From: Phoronis australis
Taxonomy: Eukaryota > Phoronida > Phoronidae
Assembly: GCA_002633005.1 (NCBI GenBank)
Contig: NMRA01000240.1
Coordinates: 29,351 to 93,350 of the forward strand
DNA length: 64,000 nucleotides
Direction of reading: 5' to 3'
This document shows positions 1 through 11,300 of this stretch, piece after piece. The notes beneath the pieces are model-generated. The model was given only the letters and a program-made list of their open reading frames with translations. It was not told the origin of the DNA and searched no databases. The translations under genes were made by a program, and so were the position numbers. Each line of letters starts with the position of its first letter. The stretch's first letter is position 1.

Positions 1-224
1 CTTGGTCAACACAACAGTAGACAGCCTTAACTCAAAGTAGTGATCAATGGGTGGAGCGGATCGATTTGGAAGCAAAGTTTAAAGGACACTTAATGCTCTA
101 TCGATTTTAAAGTACATATATGAGTAGGTGGGAATCCATGTTGAATTTGAAAAAAATATCAGTTAAAACGTAAAATGTATATACTTTTAAACGTGCTCCC
201 GAGAGAGCTAATTTTGGTCCCACG

Positions 225-1000
225 TTGTCAGCCAGAAGATGTATATGTAAAAGGACCATCCAAGAATGCAACCTAGACAATCTTACAGAGGCCAATAATG
301 GCACTACTAGTTGCGGAAACCATGTGAGACTTTTTAGTGTGTCAGATATAACCGGTATGGCTGAAACAGTAAACTTGACTTCGGTTGTAGAAGCATGTGC
401 TTTTCAAACTGTAGAGCAAGCTTTTCCTGCTTCCGACGACACTTCAGATTCCACTCAGTCATTCATGAGAGTGCAACAACAGTCAGTTGTTGATCTTGCA
501 CAAAAAATAATTGGTCAATCATCATCGTCACTTTTGAAGTCCCAGCGCCTGGGCCAGGTGACATATTCATTTATAGGCTACTGTGCTCAGAAAAAAAATT
601 AATCACTAGTTCTACTCATAACATTGTTGCCAATACTATAGGGTACTATGATCAACCAAATGGCCCTCAGCTAAGATGGGGTTCTTGTAAAGAGAAATGT
701 GCATTAAAACTCTATTCCAGGAGGCAACGTACTCAACATAGACAATGGAAAGTTAGTTAAATAGGCGTGTGTGTATCAACAAAATCACTCTTCGTTACAG
801 CCAGTCCTGGTGGAATAGCATCTTGCAGGTGATGTGGCACTGGACGGCTCGGAAAAAAGTGCCCATGGAAAAACCGTAATAAGTCTGGGCCGCATTATAT
901 AAAGCAGCCAGATTCTTGTATCCAGTATGTTTGACAGGCCATGGACACATGAAAGTTAAACAATAGGTACAAGAACGTGTGAAGGACCGCATTAAGTAGT
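225..1000 (+). pseudogene. decayed YqaJ-like (alkaline exonuclease-type) ORF
   Basis: The first part is open from 225 to 602 and reads as a hydrophilic protein whose end (RVQQQSVVDLAQKIIG) resembles the segment before the nuclease core in YqaJ-type proteins. Further on, in another frame and with stops, 660-750 reads QLRWGSCKEKCALKLYSRRQ and 780-880 reads ASPGGIASC, CGTG and KCPWKN. YqaJ/lambda-exonuclease-fold proteins have a block of the form ALxWGxxxExxAxxxY, then GASPDGIxxCxCCGxGxxEIKCP, so order and spacing fit. The catalytic D of SPDG is G here and the E of EIKCP is replaced by K, so the copy is inactive even apart from its stops. Such ORFs are common in invertebrate mobile DNA. Identification is by motif recall only. 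Confidence 0.5.
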
Positions 1001-2779
1001 TACGAAGGTTTGCCATTTAAATATCAACACTCAAATTGTAATACAGTTAAACCGCCTTAAACTGTACGTCAAGGGATATTTGGAATATGTACGTTGTAAC
1101 GATAGCTTGTTGTAACCAGGTTAGACTTACATTCATTATGGGACATTGACATCTGTATGCATTATGGGCTTAAAATTCTAAAGAATTGTGAAGAGGTTCG
1201 ACCGTAAATACAGGTTGCTCAGTGAAATGTGATAAATATTGTTTATTTCCGTTATCGGTTATTGTAGCTCTTCAGCATCCTGTCTTGAACAGTCTTGAAA
1301 TATACGAGTGGTTATGTCTCTTAAAGATCTAGTCTTTTCTTGCTCTTTGGAGGACCAAGGAAGTCATACTAATGTCGGTACACGTTACTGCATTTACACT
1401 GAAACAATTGATGGCAAAAGATTTACTAACGCTGCACATGTATCACCGGTATGTCATATTTTGTTGCATCTCATTGCCGAGCATCATAGTAAGGACCGGA
1501 GAGTATTCGCCCAGCAAGACTGTGTTTTCACGACTACGGGTTGAAAGATGATGCATTTTTCTTTCCAAAAGGACAAAGCCCCCAATCCCTTGATTTAATT
1601 TGGCGCCGAATATCGGCCCTTTCCCCGTATCAAAAATATTGTTGAAAAATCGCTTCAAATCCACCCCATGAGACCTATACATTTCCCTAATGATTGAAAA
1701 GCTCTCTCCGAAGTTCAAATCACCTGAATGTATCCACACAGGTGACAATTTGAAAGAGCACAAAATGCTACTTGAGACAGAGTCTATGAGAGCTTGCAAC
1801 AGGGCGGAGATGCTATTGATGATGACCGGAAGGTAGATTTTCCCTTACTCGACGAAAAAATCCTCTCTCAGAAGGCACAGGCACCTTTCCTATCGGATGA
1901 TGAACAAGGCCCCTGAAGAAACATGATAACCATATGCTTGCTCTATGCAGTTAACTGAAATTTGAGCTCTAAAACGAGGTTATGCTTTGGACGAACGAAT
2001 TCTGTGTTTAATTTTAAAATTCAACTTGGTCCACATTGATATTTGAAACCTAACACGTGAAATAGACGTAAGAATTATTAAAACCAAGAAAGCAGAAATG
2101 ATGGTCAAATAATTACTTGTGAATGTGTGCGAGAGAGTGAATGAGAATCGGGATATAATGCCAGAGAGATTTCTGGGGCTGTGCTCCTTTTTATTTTTTT
2201 TTCAAATTTAAAATAATGGCCAAATAATTTTTAATTTCAATTACTAGCCTGTTTTTTTAATTTTAATAAAAATGTATTTAATAACATTAGTTATTTTTTT
2301 CAGATCAATGACAAATACACTGTTAGTCCCGGTAGTCCATGCTTTACCAGGACCTAAGCTACATGCTTGATGTTAATATTTTGGATAAACAAATTAAACC
2401 AGATGTGACTAATTGTATATGACAGCAAAATACGATGAGCCACCACTGTCGAATACATCTTCAACTCGTCGACAATATAAGCAGATGACCTGGTTTGTGT
2501 AGAAAGCATTTTGATCAACAATTTACAAGAAGAAATGAAACCCTGCATTCAACATAATACCTAATCCGTAACACTACAATCGCCGCAGTTTGGTCATATT
2601 CAATTTTCATGTTTCTAACCTAATTTTCGGAAAAAAACGTATACCCTTTCGTCAGACAACTCTTTGGTGCACTGACTTGTACTCTAATGTATTTTTCTAC
2701 ATCTCTTTGGTTAATTATCGACACATTTTTAAGATTTAGTATCCAGGTTGGACTCAAAAGACCGGCTATTTAACTCACG
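1001..2779. other. no recognisable gene; AT-rich
   Basis: Open frames of up to 118 codons occur, for example on the minus strand at 1443-1799, but none shows a motif I recognise and none has convincing splice borders. 2190-2310 is T-rich low-complexity DNA. Confidence 0.4.
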
Positions 2780-2809
2780 CAACTTCAGCTTTATTTATCG
2801 CAGTGAGCA

Positions 2810-3241
2810 TTAATGTCCGCCGCGAGAATTAGGTCTATAGCTGACTGATATGCTGTGATATGTTGGATAGTGTCTCAAGAAGCTAGCGGAAGCACGGTAG
2901 GCGTTTCTCATAAGCTTCGAATGCTCATCGAATCAACCAGCTTGTGAAATCAAAAACTCAGGGACGCCACTTTCAAGTTTTTCATATCAATCGTGGTCGA
3001 AATTTTCTTTGGCCACCTTCCTTTGTTTCCTGATATAAGGCATCACTTTTCGCTCGTGTCAAGCTTGGTATTGCTGTACACTTTCACGTAAAGAAGTAGA
3101 TGCAATGATTTCATGAATGCTTTGCCAACTTTGAAGTGATTGCTGCACACCTTCGTGTTCTTGAGGACACCTGTCCATCCTGCATCTTTCTGATTGACGA
3201 TTTTTGTCCACAGTTATTGCACAGTTATTTTCCTGACACAA
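2810..3241 (-). pseudogene. decayed ORF of unknown family with in-frame TGA codons
   Basis: Read on the minus strand from 3241 down, a 60-codon open frame (start MCQENNC, later LQSWQSIHEIIASTSLRESV) ends at a TGA. The same frame continues in a protein-like manner through HERKVMPYIRKQRKVAKENF, a second TGA, YEKLESGVPEFLISQAG, a third TGA, then FDEHSKLMRNAYRASAS. The uniform charged helical character across the three TGA codons suggests one decayed coding sequence in which TGG (Trp) probably became TGA. The family is not recognised. An alternative is chance openness, but the continuity over about 130 codons argues against it. Confidence 0.35.
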
Positions 3242-4628
3242 CTGACCAGCACCATAAGCGATCTGAAAAGAGAAAATGCGTTGAATAAAATTTCATCGTT
3301 TATATTTACAGTTAGTTCAGAACTAACCATGATATTGATCACTACTCACGGGGACATCGAAAGCAGGGAAACGTGGCGCCACATGCACCTATGTAAATAG
3401 TACTTTTCTTGTGCCTCATAATGTAAGCAGGCACTTCGGGTCGCACAGTAGCTGGTTAGGTGGAAAATTTCAAATCCTTGCATGATTAAGCCCGTAACAA
3501 GTTAAAAGTAGCGGAGACTGGGTGGGCGCAGCTCCCAAACTAAGCACTGCCTTTCGTTTATTCTCCCACTTTTTGTAGAATTTCTGGGCACTCATTTAGA
3601 TGAGCTGAACTTCAAGTATATTTTTACATGGGTTTAGCATTAGCTTGTAAGATAAAACTCACATCCCTAGACTCAGAAACTTACGCTTTCTATATTAGAA
3701 AAGTCTGCATGAAATCCACTTCACTTTGCGTTTGTTTACCAATTTTAGTTCAGAGCTCACGGGACGGAAAAAGCAAAATGTCCGACCTCACGCTTAGCCG
3801 AAATACATTTATATAACAATCCAATAGCGATGATATAACTTTCGAATACATGGTTGGATTTTTGTTGTACTTGAAAAGCTACTTTCCCGTTATTTAAACA
3901 AACAGCATGCGTGCGTTTGCCTTCATAACGAAATTCGCTGGGTTCGCCCAACCTACGGACTACTGACACTGTCAGTCGAGCCTTGAGGGTAGCCTACGCC
4001 ACTTTGCTTTCGACTTGACTTGAGTACATACTCACTTTGATGTGATCCTTGTCACGCTACTAAGTCTACAAGTGATAACTAAAACTTACAACCGAATTTA
4101 AATATACCTGCCAGTGTCCGGTCCATTTGACCTCTCTGGTTGTGACATCCAAACACAGCTCACCCAGCAGGGATGTTTTTGTGTAATGTACTTTCTTATC
4201 CAAATAAAGTCCCAGCAACCTTTGCGCATTTCCAAATGGTGGCAATCAACAATAAGGTGTAGAGCCTTATTTTTCAATTTATTCAAAAATAAGAAAACGC
4301 AACAAAAACGGTTCAAAAGCTATTGTGCTATATACAGTAATGTACATGAAATAGACGAACATCGTATATGTTCACATGTAAATTCTGCTATCACTTCTAT
4401 GATGTGCAATGTATAGCATTCACAGATATTTCTGGCCTTCTGTGATTGTCACATTTTAGTTTCATTTTAAGTACATAGGTTTCAACATGTTTCTTTTTGA
4501 ATGTTTGGAAATACTTAAATATGGAGTTGGAAATCTTGGAATTGTGAAGTTAACCTAGATTTATTTAATGATCATTTTTGTGTGCTTCTCAAGTGTACCC
4601 TCCTTTAAGCGGTCTATTTTGCCTGCTA
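3242..4628. other. intergenic, nothing recognised
   Basis: Only short open frames without recognisable motifs or splice structure are seen. The stretch ends at the TTAA target site of the transposon at 4633. Confidence 0.4.
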
Positions 4629-5781
4629 TTAAAGGAGCATGCCGGCCAAAAAACAACCTAACTTGTATCAATTTAGATCGAATAGTTCTATTCCATAACG
4701 ACACGTACGGTTGCGTTACCTGACCCCTGACGGCAGATGGAGGTGTTGAAATTATCCAATGACGTCATCGGTTTCACACGCATTCTGTTCAGCAGTTCAC
4801 AACACGGGTTACTGGTGTCATCTTATCGCTTGAATACATCGTTTAACACCAATAAATCATCAAACTTCGATGTAAAACCCTTAAAAATACACCGAGTTCT
4901 TATAAAAATGTGTTGTTTTATTTCACTCTTACGGATTTATTGGTATTTGGACACACCGTAGCCTACAAACTTCGGCAGGCCACTGAGGTCCGTAGCAGGA
5001 AATTGGGGTCTGTTCGAAGATAATTTCGAACTATTTTCCGTGAGATACAGACAGGAGAACCTAGATCTGTGTTGTTTAGACTATTGATTTTCTTAGTTCT
5101 AAACACAAAACGCTTGTTATCCTGGCCCGTCGCGGCCGGGCGGATTGACTCCGCCGTCGGGCCAGTGGCTCGGAAACTGATCAGACATCACGAACATAAA
5201 CCAGCCAAAGTTCACTGGAAACTAAACTTCAAGTCAAGAAAATACTATGCTAGTGAGCCAAAGTAATGTGTACCTGATTATGTTGGTGAATTAGCCACAA
5301 AACTGCAAATCTACTTACTCGTCGGGGGCCGCGAATTCAAGTTCGCGCTTTGGCCACAGCACCGTCAGGGCAGAAGTTGTACATTGACAATCATTATTTG
5401 GGTAATGTAAATGTACTAAAGATTCCCCTAACACCTGTCCGTGGGATGGAAATCGAGTTGTTTCGCAACAGTTTCTGCCAGCAAACAAGAAATTTAGTAT
5501 TTTCTCACACGGCCTCGGCCGGTGTCCCGTCAATTAGTTTTATTGCACCTAAAGCCGGTAACGCAGTGATTTATTCATTGCTGGGTTCTCAAATAATTTG
5601 CACTCACGAACACTCCAAAGGCATTACGAATTGCATCTAATGTGACGGACTTTGCTTCAGTTTTATATAAGTATTGGTTAGGATGAGAATAATTCATTTT
5701 GAAACAGAACGCTCAGTAACGCCAACATAGCAACTCGCAATCCCGACTTAGGACGAGCTCGTGGATCATTTAGTTTTACAG

Positions 5782-5871
5782 GCTATCAATTCGAACAGGA
5801 ATACAGTGATGAAGAAATACTAGAGAGGCACCGTGAACAAGCAAAGACAACGGAACGTATGGAGTTATTTG
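5782..5871 (+). pseudogene. exon-like piece of a P2X7-like domain inside the TTAA element
   Basis: The segment follows TTTTACAG and is followed by GTAAGC, so it looks like an exon. It reads GYQFEQEYSDEEILERHRE and then TTERMELF. Copy 2 has GYQFEPEYTDQEILEK at the same place (35283 on). In P2X7-like proteins of invertebrates a YxFEP segment precedes the WCxCxNC...CVCC cysteine region. That cysteine region is missing downstream in copies 1 and 2 but present in copy 3 (15944-16252, minus). The two short copies therefore probably share one deletion-derived ancestor. Confidence 0.5.
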
Positions 5872-5946
5872 GTAAGCCGGCATGTTCGTCAGGCACTGTC
5901 GACGTCTGCAGGCCACATACACGGAGATGTTTCACGGCCTGGGCCC

Positions 5947-6235
5947 GGTCTCCAATCTCCGTACTCAGACTCGAATCATGCTCAAACTCACACTTCATAC
6001 TCAACTCGAGTACAGACTCAGCTTTGGTGTATTCAATGTCATACTCGAAAAATCTGTACTCGAAATTTCGAGCACGTACTCAGTTTCCGAGTGTAGTCGA
6101 ACTGAAGTGTATCTCATCTATATTTCGAGTACGATTTTGAGTAAAAATTTGGAGTCTATGCTCAAATTTCAAGTTTGGTATGGCAGTGTGCTTGAAATCG
6201 TACTCGAAAATAAATACGAGCCAGAGAACAAAATA
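5947..6235. repeat. left subterminal array of CGAGTA/TACTCGA motifs
   Basis: Between 5961 and about 6225 the word ACTCGA or its variants (TACTCGAAA, TTCGAGTAC, GAGTCTATGCTCAAA) recurs roughly every 10-25 bases. The mirror array is at 7168-7320. Multiple subterminal motifs are a known feature of transposase binding regions in several DNA transposon superfamilies, and that role is inferred here. Confidence 0.6.
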
Positions 6236-7167
6236 TCGAAAGGGAACCAAGAAACACAGCAAATCTAAAAAAATAAGTCCTCTTACCGTATCTCAGCACT
6301 TCAATTTCAGTTCAGAGATAATAGTTTTCATCTTAAATCTTCTTATTCTTCACCTTATTAACCCGCCGTATCACTGTATGTTATGGCAGCCATTCTACTT
6401 CTACAATTCCTGGCAACAGGCGCATTGTAATCCCTTGTCGGCGAGTCATAACAAGCGTCGAAAGCAGTTGTGGGAAAAGTCGTGTGAGAAGTTTGTGCTG
6501 CCCTTATTTCGGTATGTGTGCCTACGTTTTGTAGGGTTTCCAAAAGACGAGGAGAGGAGGGAAGTTAAACAAGTTCGGCTTCCCTGTCAGGTACATTTCT
6601 CATCATAACTTAGTCATCTATAATTCCTCAATCCCCAAATGGAATTCCAGATTTTGTTTGCCGATTTCTAAGTAGACGTCTCGTTCCGTTCACTGCCACT
6701 GGTGAACTCTGAATGCCTGCACAATCATTGTTTTTTTAACTCACATGCCAAATGTCAACTCACTTGATACATCCCGGTAAAATACAAGATACAGTATCAA
6801 AGTTTGACATCAGCGTAGGCCTACACAGCAATGGGTTTTATGTCAAGACTAAATTAGCTACAGAGATGTGATAAGCTGATACAAATTTCTTAAGACATTT
6901 TCGGGACTGGGTGAGGAACTCAAGAAGTTGAAGCTTAATAATTGCCAAATGTATCAAAGAAATGACAAAAGAATATTTATTGAAACTAAAAAATGAATAA
7001 CAGTTACAGAACACTCAGAATTCCACGTTATAGACATAATCTTGTACTTGTAGCGACAGCAGACGATATTGTAGGCCTAGTTCCTGGGGTGGTCTACTCC
7101 AATATAGGGAGCGATGAATCAGCGCTTCTTTGCGTGATTTTGCATTTCACATCATAAAAAGTTCCAT

Positions 7168-7320
7168 AGCAACTCGAGTATGAGTGTCAGATTTGAGTAC
7201 GTTTGGAGTCTACTCGAAATACGACATTAGATACGCTTTTTTGAATACGACTCCAGTGAGCACGATTTGAGTATGAAATCTCGAGTATGAGTATGAGTCT
7301 GAGTACGGAGATTGGAGAGC
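7168..7320. repeat. right subterminal array of GAGTATGAG-type motifs
   Basis: CTCGAGTATGAG, GATTTGAGTA, GGAGTCTACTCGAAA and GAGTATGAGTCTGAG recur up to the right terminal repeat, in the inverse sense to the left array of the same element. Confidence 0.6.
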
Positions 7321-7692
7321 GGGCCCTGATCATACTTGCTATTTCCAGCGTACATTTCATTCTTCACTACCATGAGCCACTTCCTAAGCATTTCGGACTC
7401 TCGAGGAATTAAAAAAAAACGATATGCCGCTTTCCTCGCAGCTGCTTAGTTCGGACAAGCGGGAACGATGCACCGCAACATAACGGCATTCACTGTGCAT
7501 ATGAACCACTGACGTCGCTAGCGTCGTTTCTCACGTTCCTCACAGGTCAACGCGACACCTCTTGGCAAAGTGAGGTCGACCGTATGCGAGGCGATGTGGA
7601 TATAGACCGATTAAGACGGCAAAAAAGACTAATTAAATCGGGTGGCATTCCCCTTTAAATTGTGCGATTAATCACAGCTATTATACTTTCAG

Positions 7693-7830
7693 CCAGCGTT
7701 GATGTTAAGTGCGAGAAGGGTGGAGACTTGTGCTATGACTCTCTGGCGGTCTGTGAAAAGCACAAATACGAGTCTGCCAGGTGTGTCTGTCCGGAGGGTT
7801 ACTACTTGGTGGATAGCACCGTGTGCAAAG
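7693..7830 (+). CDS. gene A, penultimate exon: six-cysteine EGF-like module
   Basis: The exon is bordered by CTTTCAG and GTATGA, is 138 bp long (46 codons) and has phase-1 introns on both sides. It encodes one module with six cysteines: VKCEKGGDLCYDSL, CEKHKYESARC, then CVCPEGYYLVDSTVC. The spacing (C-x6-C-x6-C-x8-C-x-C-x10-C) is that of an EGF-like or EB-type disulfide module, and matches the seven modules of gene B at 39-63 kb. It joins in frame to the exon at 8097. Upstream exons of this gene are not seen in the first 7.6 kb and probably lie outside the window. Confidence 0.8.
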
Positions 7831-8096
7831 GTATGAATGAGACTCGAATTTAAAGCCTCTTGTCGTAAGCATGAAACAATAATGACAGCCCGAAAGCATC
7901 GAAATGACGACGATATGAATCGTGACAAACATAATTACAGTAACTGTATTGTAGTCCATTGAATACGTGTAAGCACAATCATTTAGTACAATATTATCAT
8001 ATTTGGGACTAACAACTTTATGGTTTAACCATACAATATGATAGTATGGGGGGCTGAATCGTCCAGTATAATTTACCTCGTTTTTGTTCTTGACAG

Positions 8097-8314
8097 TGAA
8101 TATGATGGCGTGGGAACCACTAGACGATTTCATAGAAGTAGATATTCAAGATCAGACATCGGAAGGTTTCGGACTTTGGATAGGAGTTGGATTTGGTATT
8201 TTAGTGACACTTGGTTTACTATTTGTAGTCGTCAAGATTGCAACACAGCAATGTAAAGAAGGTGCCAACGACAATAGTGATGATGACGACGATGCTGACA
8301 ATGATACTTTGTGA
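8097..8314 (+). CDS. gene A, last exon: transmembrane segment and acidic tail
   Basis: The exon begins after TTGACAG in phase 1 and runs to TGA at 8312-8314. The juxtamembrane part reads NMMAWEPLDDFIEVDIQD. One hydrophobic stretch follows (LWIGVGFGILVTLGLLFVVV), then a short basic and polar stop-transfer (KIATQQCKEG) and a strongly acidic C-terminus, DNSDDDDDADNDTL. With the extracellular cysteine module before it, this is the end of a type I membrane protein. The family of the tail is not recognised. A good poly(A) signal lies 63 bp past the stop. Confidence 0.8.
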
Positions 8315-8376
8315 CGCATGGTTGCGTGTTTTTCCCTTAATGTTCCTGTATGAAGTGCAGGAAGGGGCATCGAAAC

Positions 8377-8382
8377 AATAAA
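8377..8382 (+). terminator. AATAAA polyadenylation signal of gene A
   Basis: AATAAA lies 63 bp after the gene A stop codon, followed by AGTTTTAAAAATGGCATTGTTTTTTG, a U/GU-rich stretch fitting a cleavage region. A second AATAAA at about 8477 could serve as an alternative. Confidence 0.65.
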
Positions 8383-11300
8383 GTTTTAAAAATGGCATTG
8401 TTTTTTGTAATAAGCAGGACCAGGGTTATTGCTGGCAACTTATCATAGAACGGTTGGGAAATACATTGCATTTTGAAATAAAAAGAAGACATTAGAAAAG
8501 ACAAGTTGTCTATCTTTTATTTGCTGTTTGTATCTCATTTACCACGAAGAGCAAATGTTATACTGAAAGGAGAAGCAGTAAATAAAGTCTGGATTTCGTC
8601 TCTTTCAGTCGCCATTTTGCGACTTCAAAAGAGTGCGAAAGCCTTAAAATCCTAACTCCTTAGATGTGTACGTATTTCTCAGCCGTGTCACAAAAACTGT
8701 GGTCGGTACCATTGAAACACGTGCGCTAAACGAACGGTCGGGACAAACGAAAAAGCTTCACTAATTAAAGAACATTGACGTTTCATCAAGGCTGGTGCAA
8801 CTACGCTCTTTATGAGAAGAATGCTAAATTTGTGACACTGACAGCAGCAACTTCACACCACTGAAATAAACGCTTGAAATCGGTAACCAATATATTTGTC
8901 ATGACAATGTAAAAGGGAACTGCGTCTTGTGCTGAATAAATCTTGCAAAGTGTTCTGTGAGTTGTTGGTTAATTCCACAAGTAATTCAACAGCAAAAAGT
9001 AAATGTATATTTTCCAACGAGACTAAAAAAATCACCCGCTTGGAGTGCTGCTTCTCGTGACGTATTGTGCGGGGTAAGTCAGTGTCCTACTGTAGCGTGC
9101 AGTCAAGAGGCGTTCTTCAAATTGTCAGCATAAGAAACTTTAATGTGAAATGCCGGGTCACCTTCGCTCTGCAAACTTTTAAAGGATTGGTTAGCTACAG
9201 ACTATGGTTGTATCGTACCACTATGTGTTGAGCTCCGTTAGACCACGAGATTACAGACAGCCCATTGAGTACCCAGTGCTCGTCACCTCGTGAAACTTAT
9301 ATCAACATGTAGCGTTAACGGACCAGCGGGGACGTGCAAAATCTGGTAGTCAAATGACAGTCACCTTGTTTGTTGCAGCCGTTTCATTGTAAATCAGTAT
9401 AATAAACATCACTTTCTAGCATAATTTGCCGGTTTTTGTAACAAAGGAAATTGTGTCGCCCGTTTTCAAAAACAGTAGGCTCGTAACACGGCGTACGCAC
9501 CATTTCCTATAATTTTAAGCCATCCTTCGGGAGATGATAACAGCTTTGCAGTTGCAAGGATTGTTCTAAGATTCGGCTTGTTGGTAGTAAAATACTAAAA
9601 ATGTGTAGCGAAATGAAACACGCTTGATAATTTGTTGTGACGTGTACGCAACCTTTTGCCGGTAGCGGAGAACAGTTGATAAAAGAATCCGGAGGGGGGG
9701 GGGAGAAACTGGCCATGGTCAGGTGACGTAATCGCCTAAAGCCGACTCAAAAGAACGTAACACTATTTCAGCAGCAGCTGATTAACGACAGAACGCTAAC
9801 TTTTGCAACACCGGTAAATAAGGTAGAGAGTAGTTTTTATGAAACTAAATTTGAGTCAGATAATATCGGTGCATTTTTATCCAACTCGGCGCAAACCTGT
9901 ATATTTAGTATTTAGTTTGAGCAAAGGCCAGGGCAACCGATGGTATGCGATGACCATCCCAGTAGAAGAAACCTTTTCGAAGAGTTCGATCAACCAGAAG
10001 CCATACAAAAAGGCGAAACTATTACATCACATCGGCAAACAGTAAAAAATAAGAACAGATGAAACAATGATAAAATACGATATAAATTCTTCACAATACG
10101 GCAAAGTCTACGTGACAATCCATTCAAGGCCCTATGGGCCACGTCACTGATACATCAGTCAATCAGCGATCGCTGTCTTTTGACAATAAATATGACTCAG
10201 CTTTTGTTTGGCGCGCAACTTGAGTTTTATTTGTATGTTAGAACCGGTTAACTGCTGCATTGTTTTACTACAGTCCCGTTTTCAGTATTTCTTCTTCAAT
10301 TTGTACACTAGAAATCAAGAAATAAACATTAATTGCAAAAATGTGTGGCGTCATCAGTGGAAGTCCGGTATCCGGCATTTGTTGTCCTGCATCAGTCGTG
10401 ATCTGGACTGATATCGAAAATAGTTGAGTATTGCCCGAGAAGAGTACCATGGAGAGGAGTGTGTGAGGAGGATCCAGTAACAACAGTGAAACATTCAACA
10501 TTTCATGGCGCGCCGACGGGACAAATTGTTCGCATTCAACATTTAATTTTTTGTTTCCAAAAGACACCAAGATTGCCCAGAGGAGGAAGGGACCATTTCA
10601 GGGGTCACGCTTTACATTCTGGAGAATCGTGCTTCGACCAGTCACAGAAACGAAGATGTGATGAAGGTTACTTCGATCTGTGATTGCATTTGATGAACAG
10701 AAAGAATGTATTGTGTTGCGCCATTGCTGGGAAAGTGAAAAAGCCTCAGCATCAAATTGAGACTGACATAATAAATGGAATTGCAGTAATAAAATTTGCA
10801 TTGATTAGTCTATTCATGCTCAGGATTTTGCGAAAATGCATGCTATCCACGCATACGCCATTGTCCAATAGTAGAACATGGAATATAAATGAAGCGGGCA
10901 CTAGATGGAAATAAATGACGAACGGCACTGGACTAAGGATTTTGGAACAGACAACGAGCACCATTTACCCAAAATAAAACCCAGTTTGCTTCAGAATAAT
11001 TACATATGATCGTTCCTGCTCGCATTCGAAGAAAGGAAATCAGTGTGGCCACAATTGACCTATCGCCAGGATTATGACTGACGGCTTAACTGACCAATCA
11101 GAACGCGGCATTGTTGACACTCCTTCGTCTGCTTATCCTAACGGCAATTTTACCCAACAAACAACACGTTGACGTGTAAATCTTATTTTAGTCTGTAGCT
11201 CAAGAAATTGTGCTATAAGAAAAGAGAAACGGTGTCGATATGGCATGTGTAATTGTGACAGCCAGTATGCCACTCGAGAAGAATGTAGAAGATATTTTTC

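Larger units (their letters stand above)
5947..7320. mobile_element. nested 1374-bp DNA transposon with 26-bp inverted ends
   Basis: The left end GGTCTCCAATCTCCG(TACTCAGACTC) and the reverse complement of the right end agree at 25 of 26 bases. GGGCCC directly flanks both sides (5941-5946 and 7321-7326), a probable 6-bp target duplication. Copies 2 and 3 of the host element read straight from GGCCT to CATACTTG at this point, which confirms an insertion. About 200 bp inside each end is packed with short motifs of the type TACTCGAAAT or CGAGTATGAG, in opposite orientation at the two ends. The centre has no recognisable transposase. A 142-codon open frame (6180-6608) contains RFVGFPKDEERRE, faintly like the start of a THAP domain, but this is too weak to assign. 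Confidence 0.75.
4629..7658 (+). mobile_element. TTAA-flanked DNA transposon, copy 1 (interrupted)
   Basis: TTAA at 4629-4632 and 7655-7658 bracket a unit that starts AGGAGCATGCC and ends GGGTGGCATTCCCCT, an imperfect terminal inverted repeat. A TTAA target duplication is typical of piggyBac and Kolobok superfamilies. The outer parts match copy 2 at 34738-35769 closely: for example the block around ATTATCCAATGACGTCATCG, and the right end GATGTGGATATAGA. Copy 2 is only 1032 bp. Copy 1 is about 3.0 kb, largely because a different 1374-bp transposon sits at 5947-7320. No transposase is seen, so this is a non-autonomous copy that carries a P2X7-like exon at 5782-5871. Confidence 0.75.

Noticed and set aside
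5782-5871. Exon-like piece as part of host gene A
   Set aside because: The same sequence occurs in TTAA copies 2 and 3 with the element's own flanks, so it belongs to the transposon and not to gene A.
6180-6608. Possible THAP-like start (RFVGFPKDEERRE) in the nested element
   Set aside because: Only one short motif fits; the C2CH cysteines and the AVPTIF motif are absent, and the frame reads through low-complexity subterminal repeats.
10459-10683. Possible decayed EGF-like exon (ESCFDQSQKRRCDEGYFDL)
   Set aside because: Only two cysteines, no acceptor or donor at the expected places, and no match to the six-cysteine spacing.
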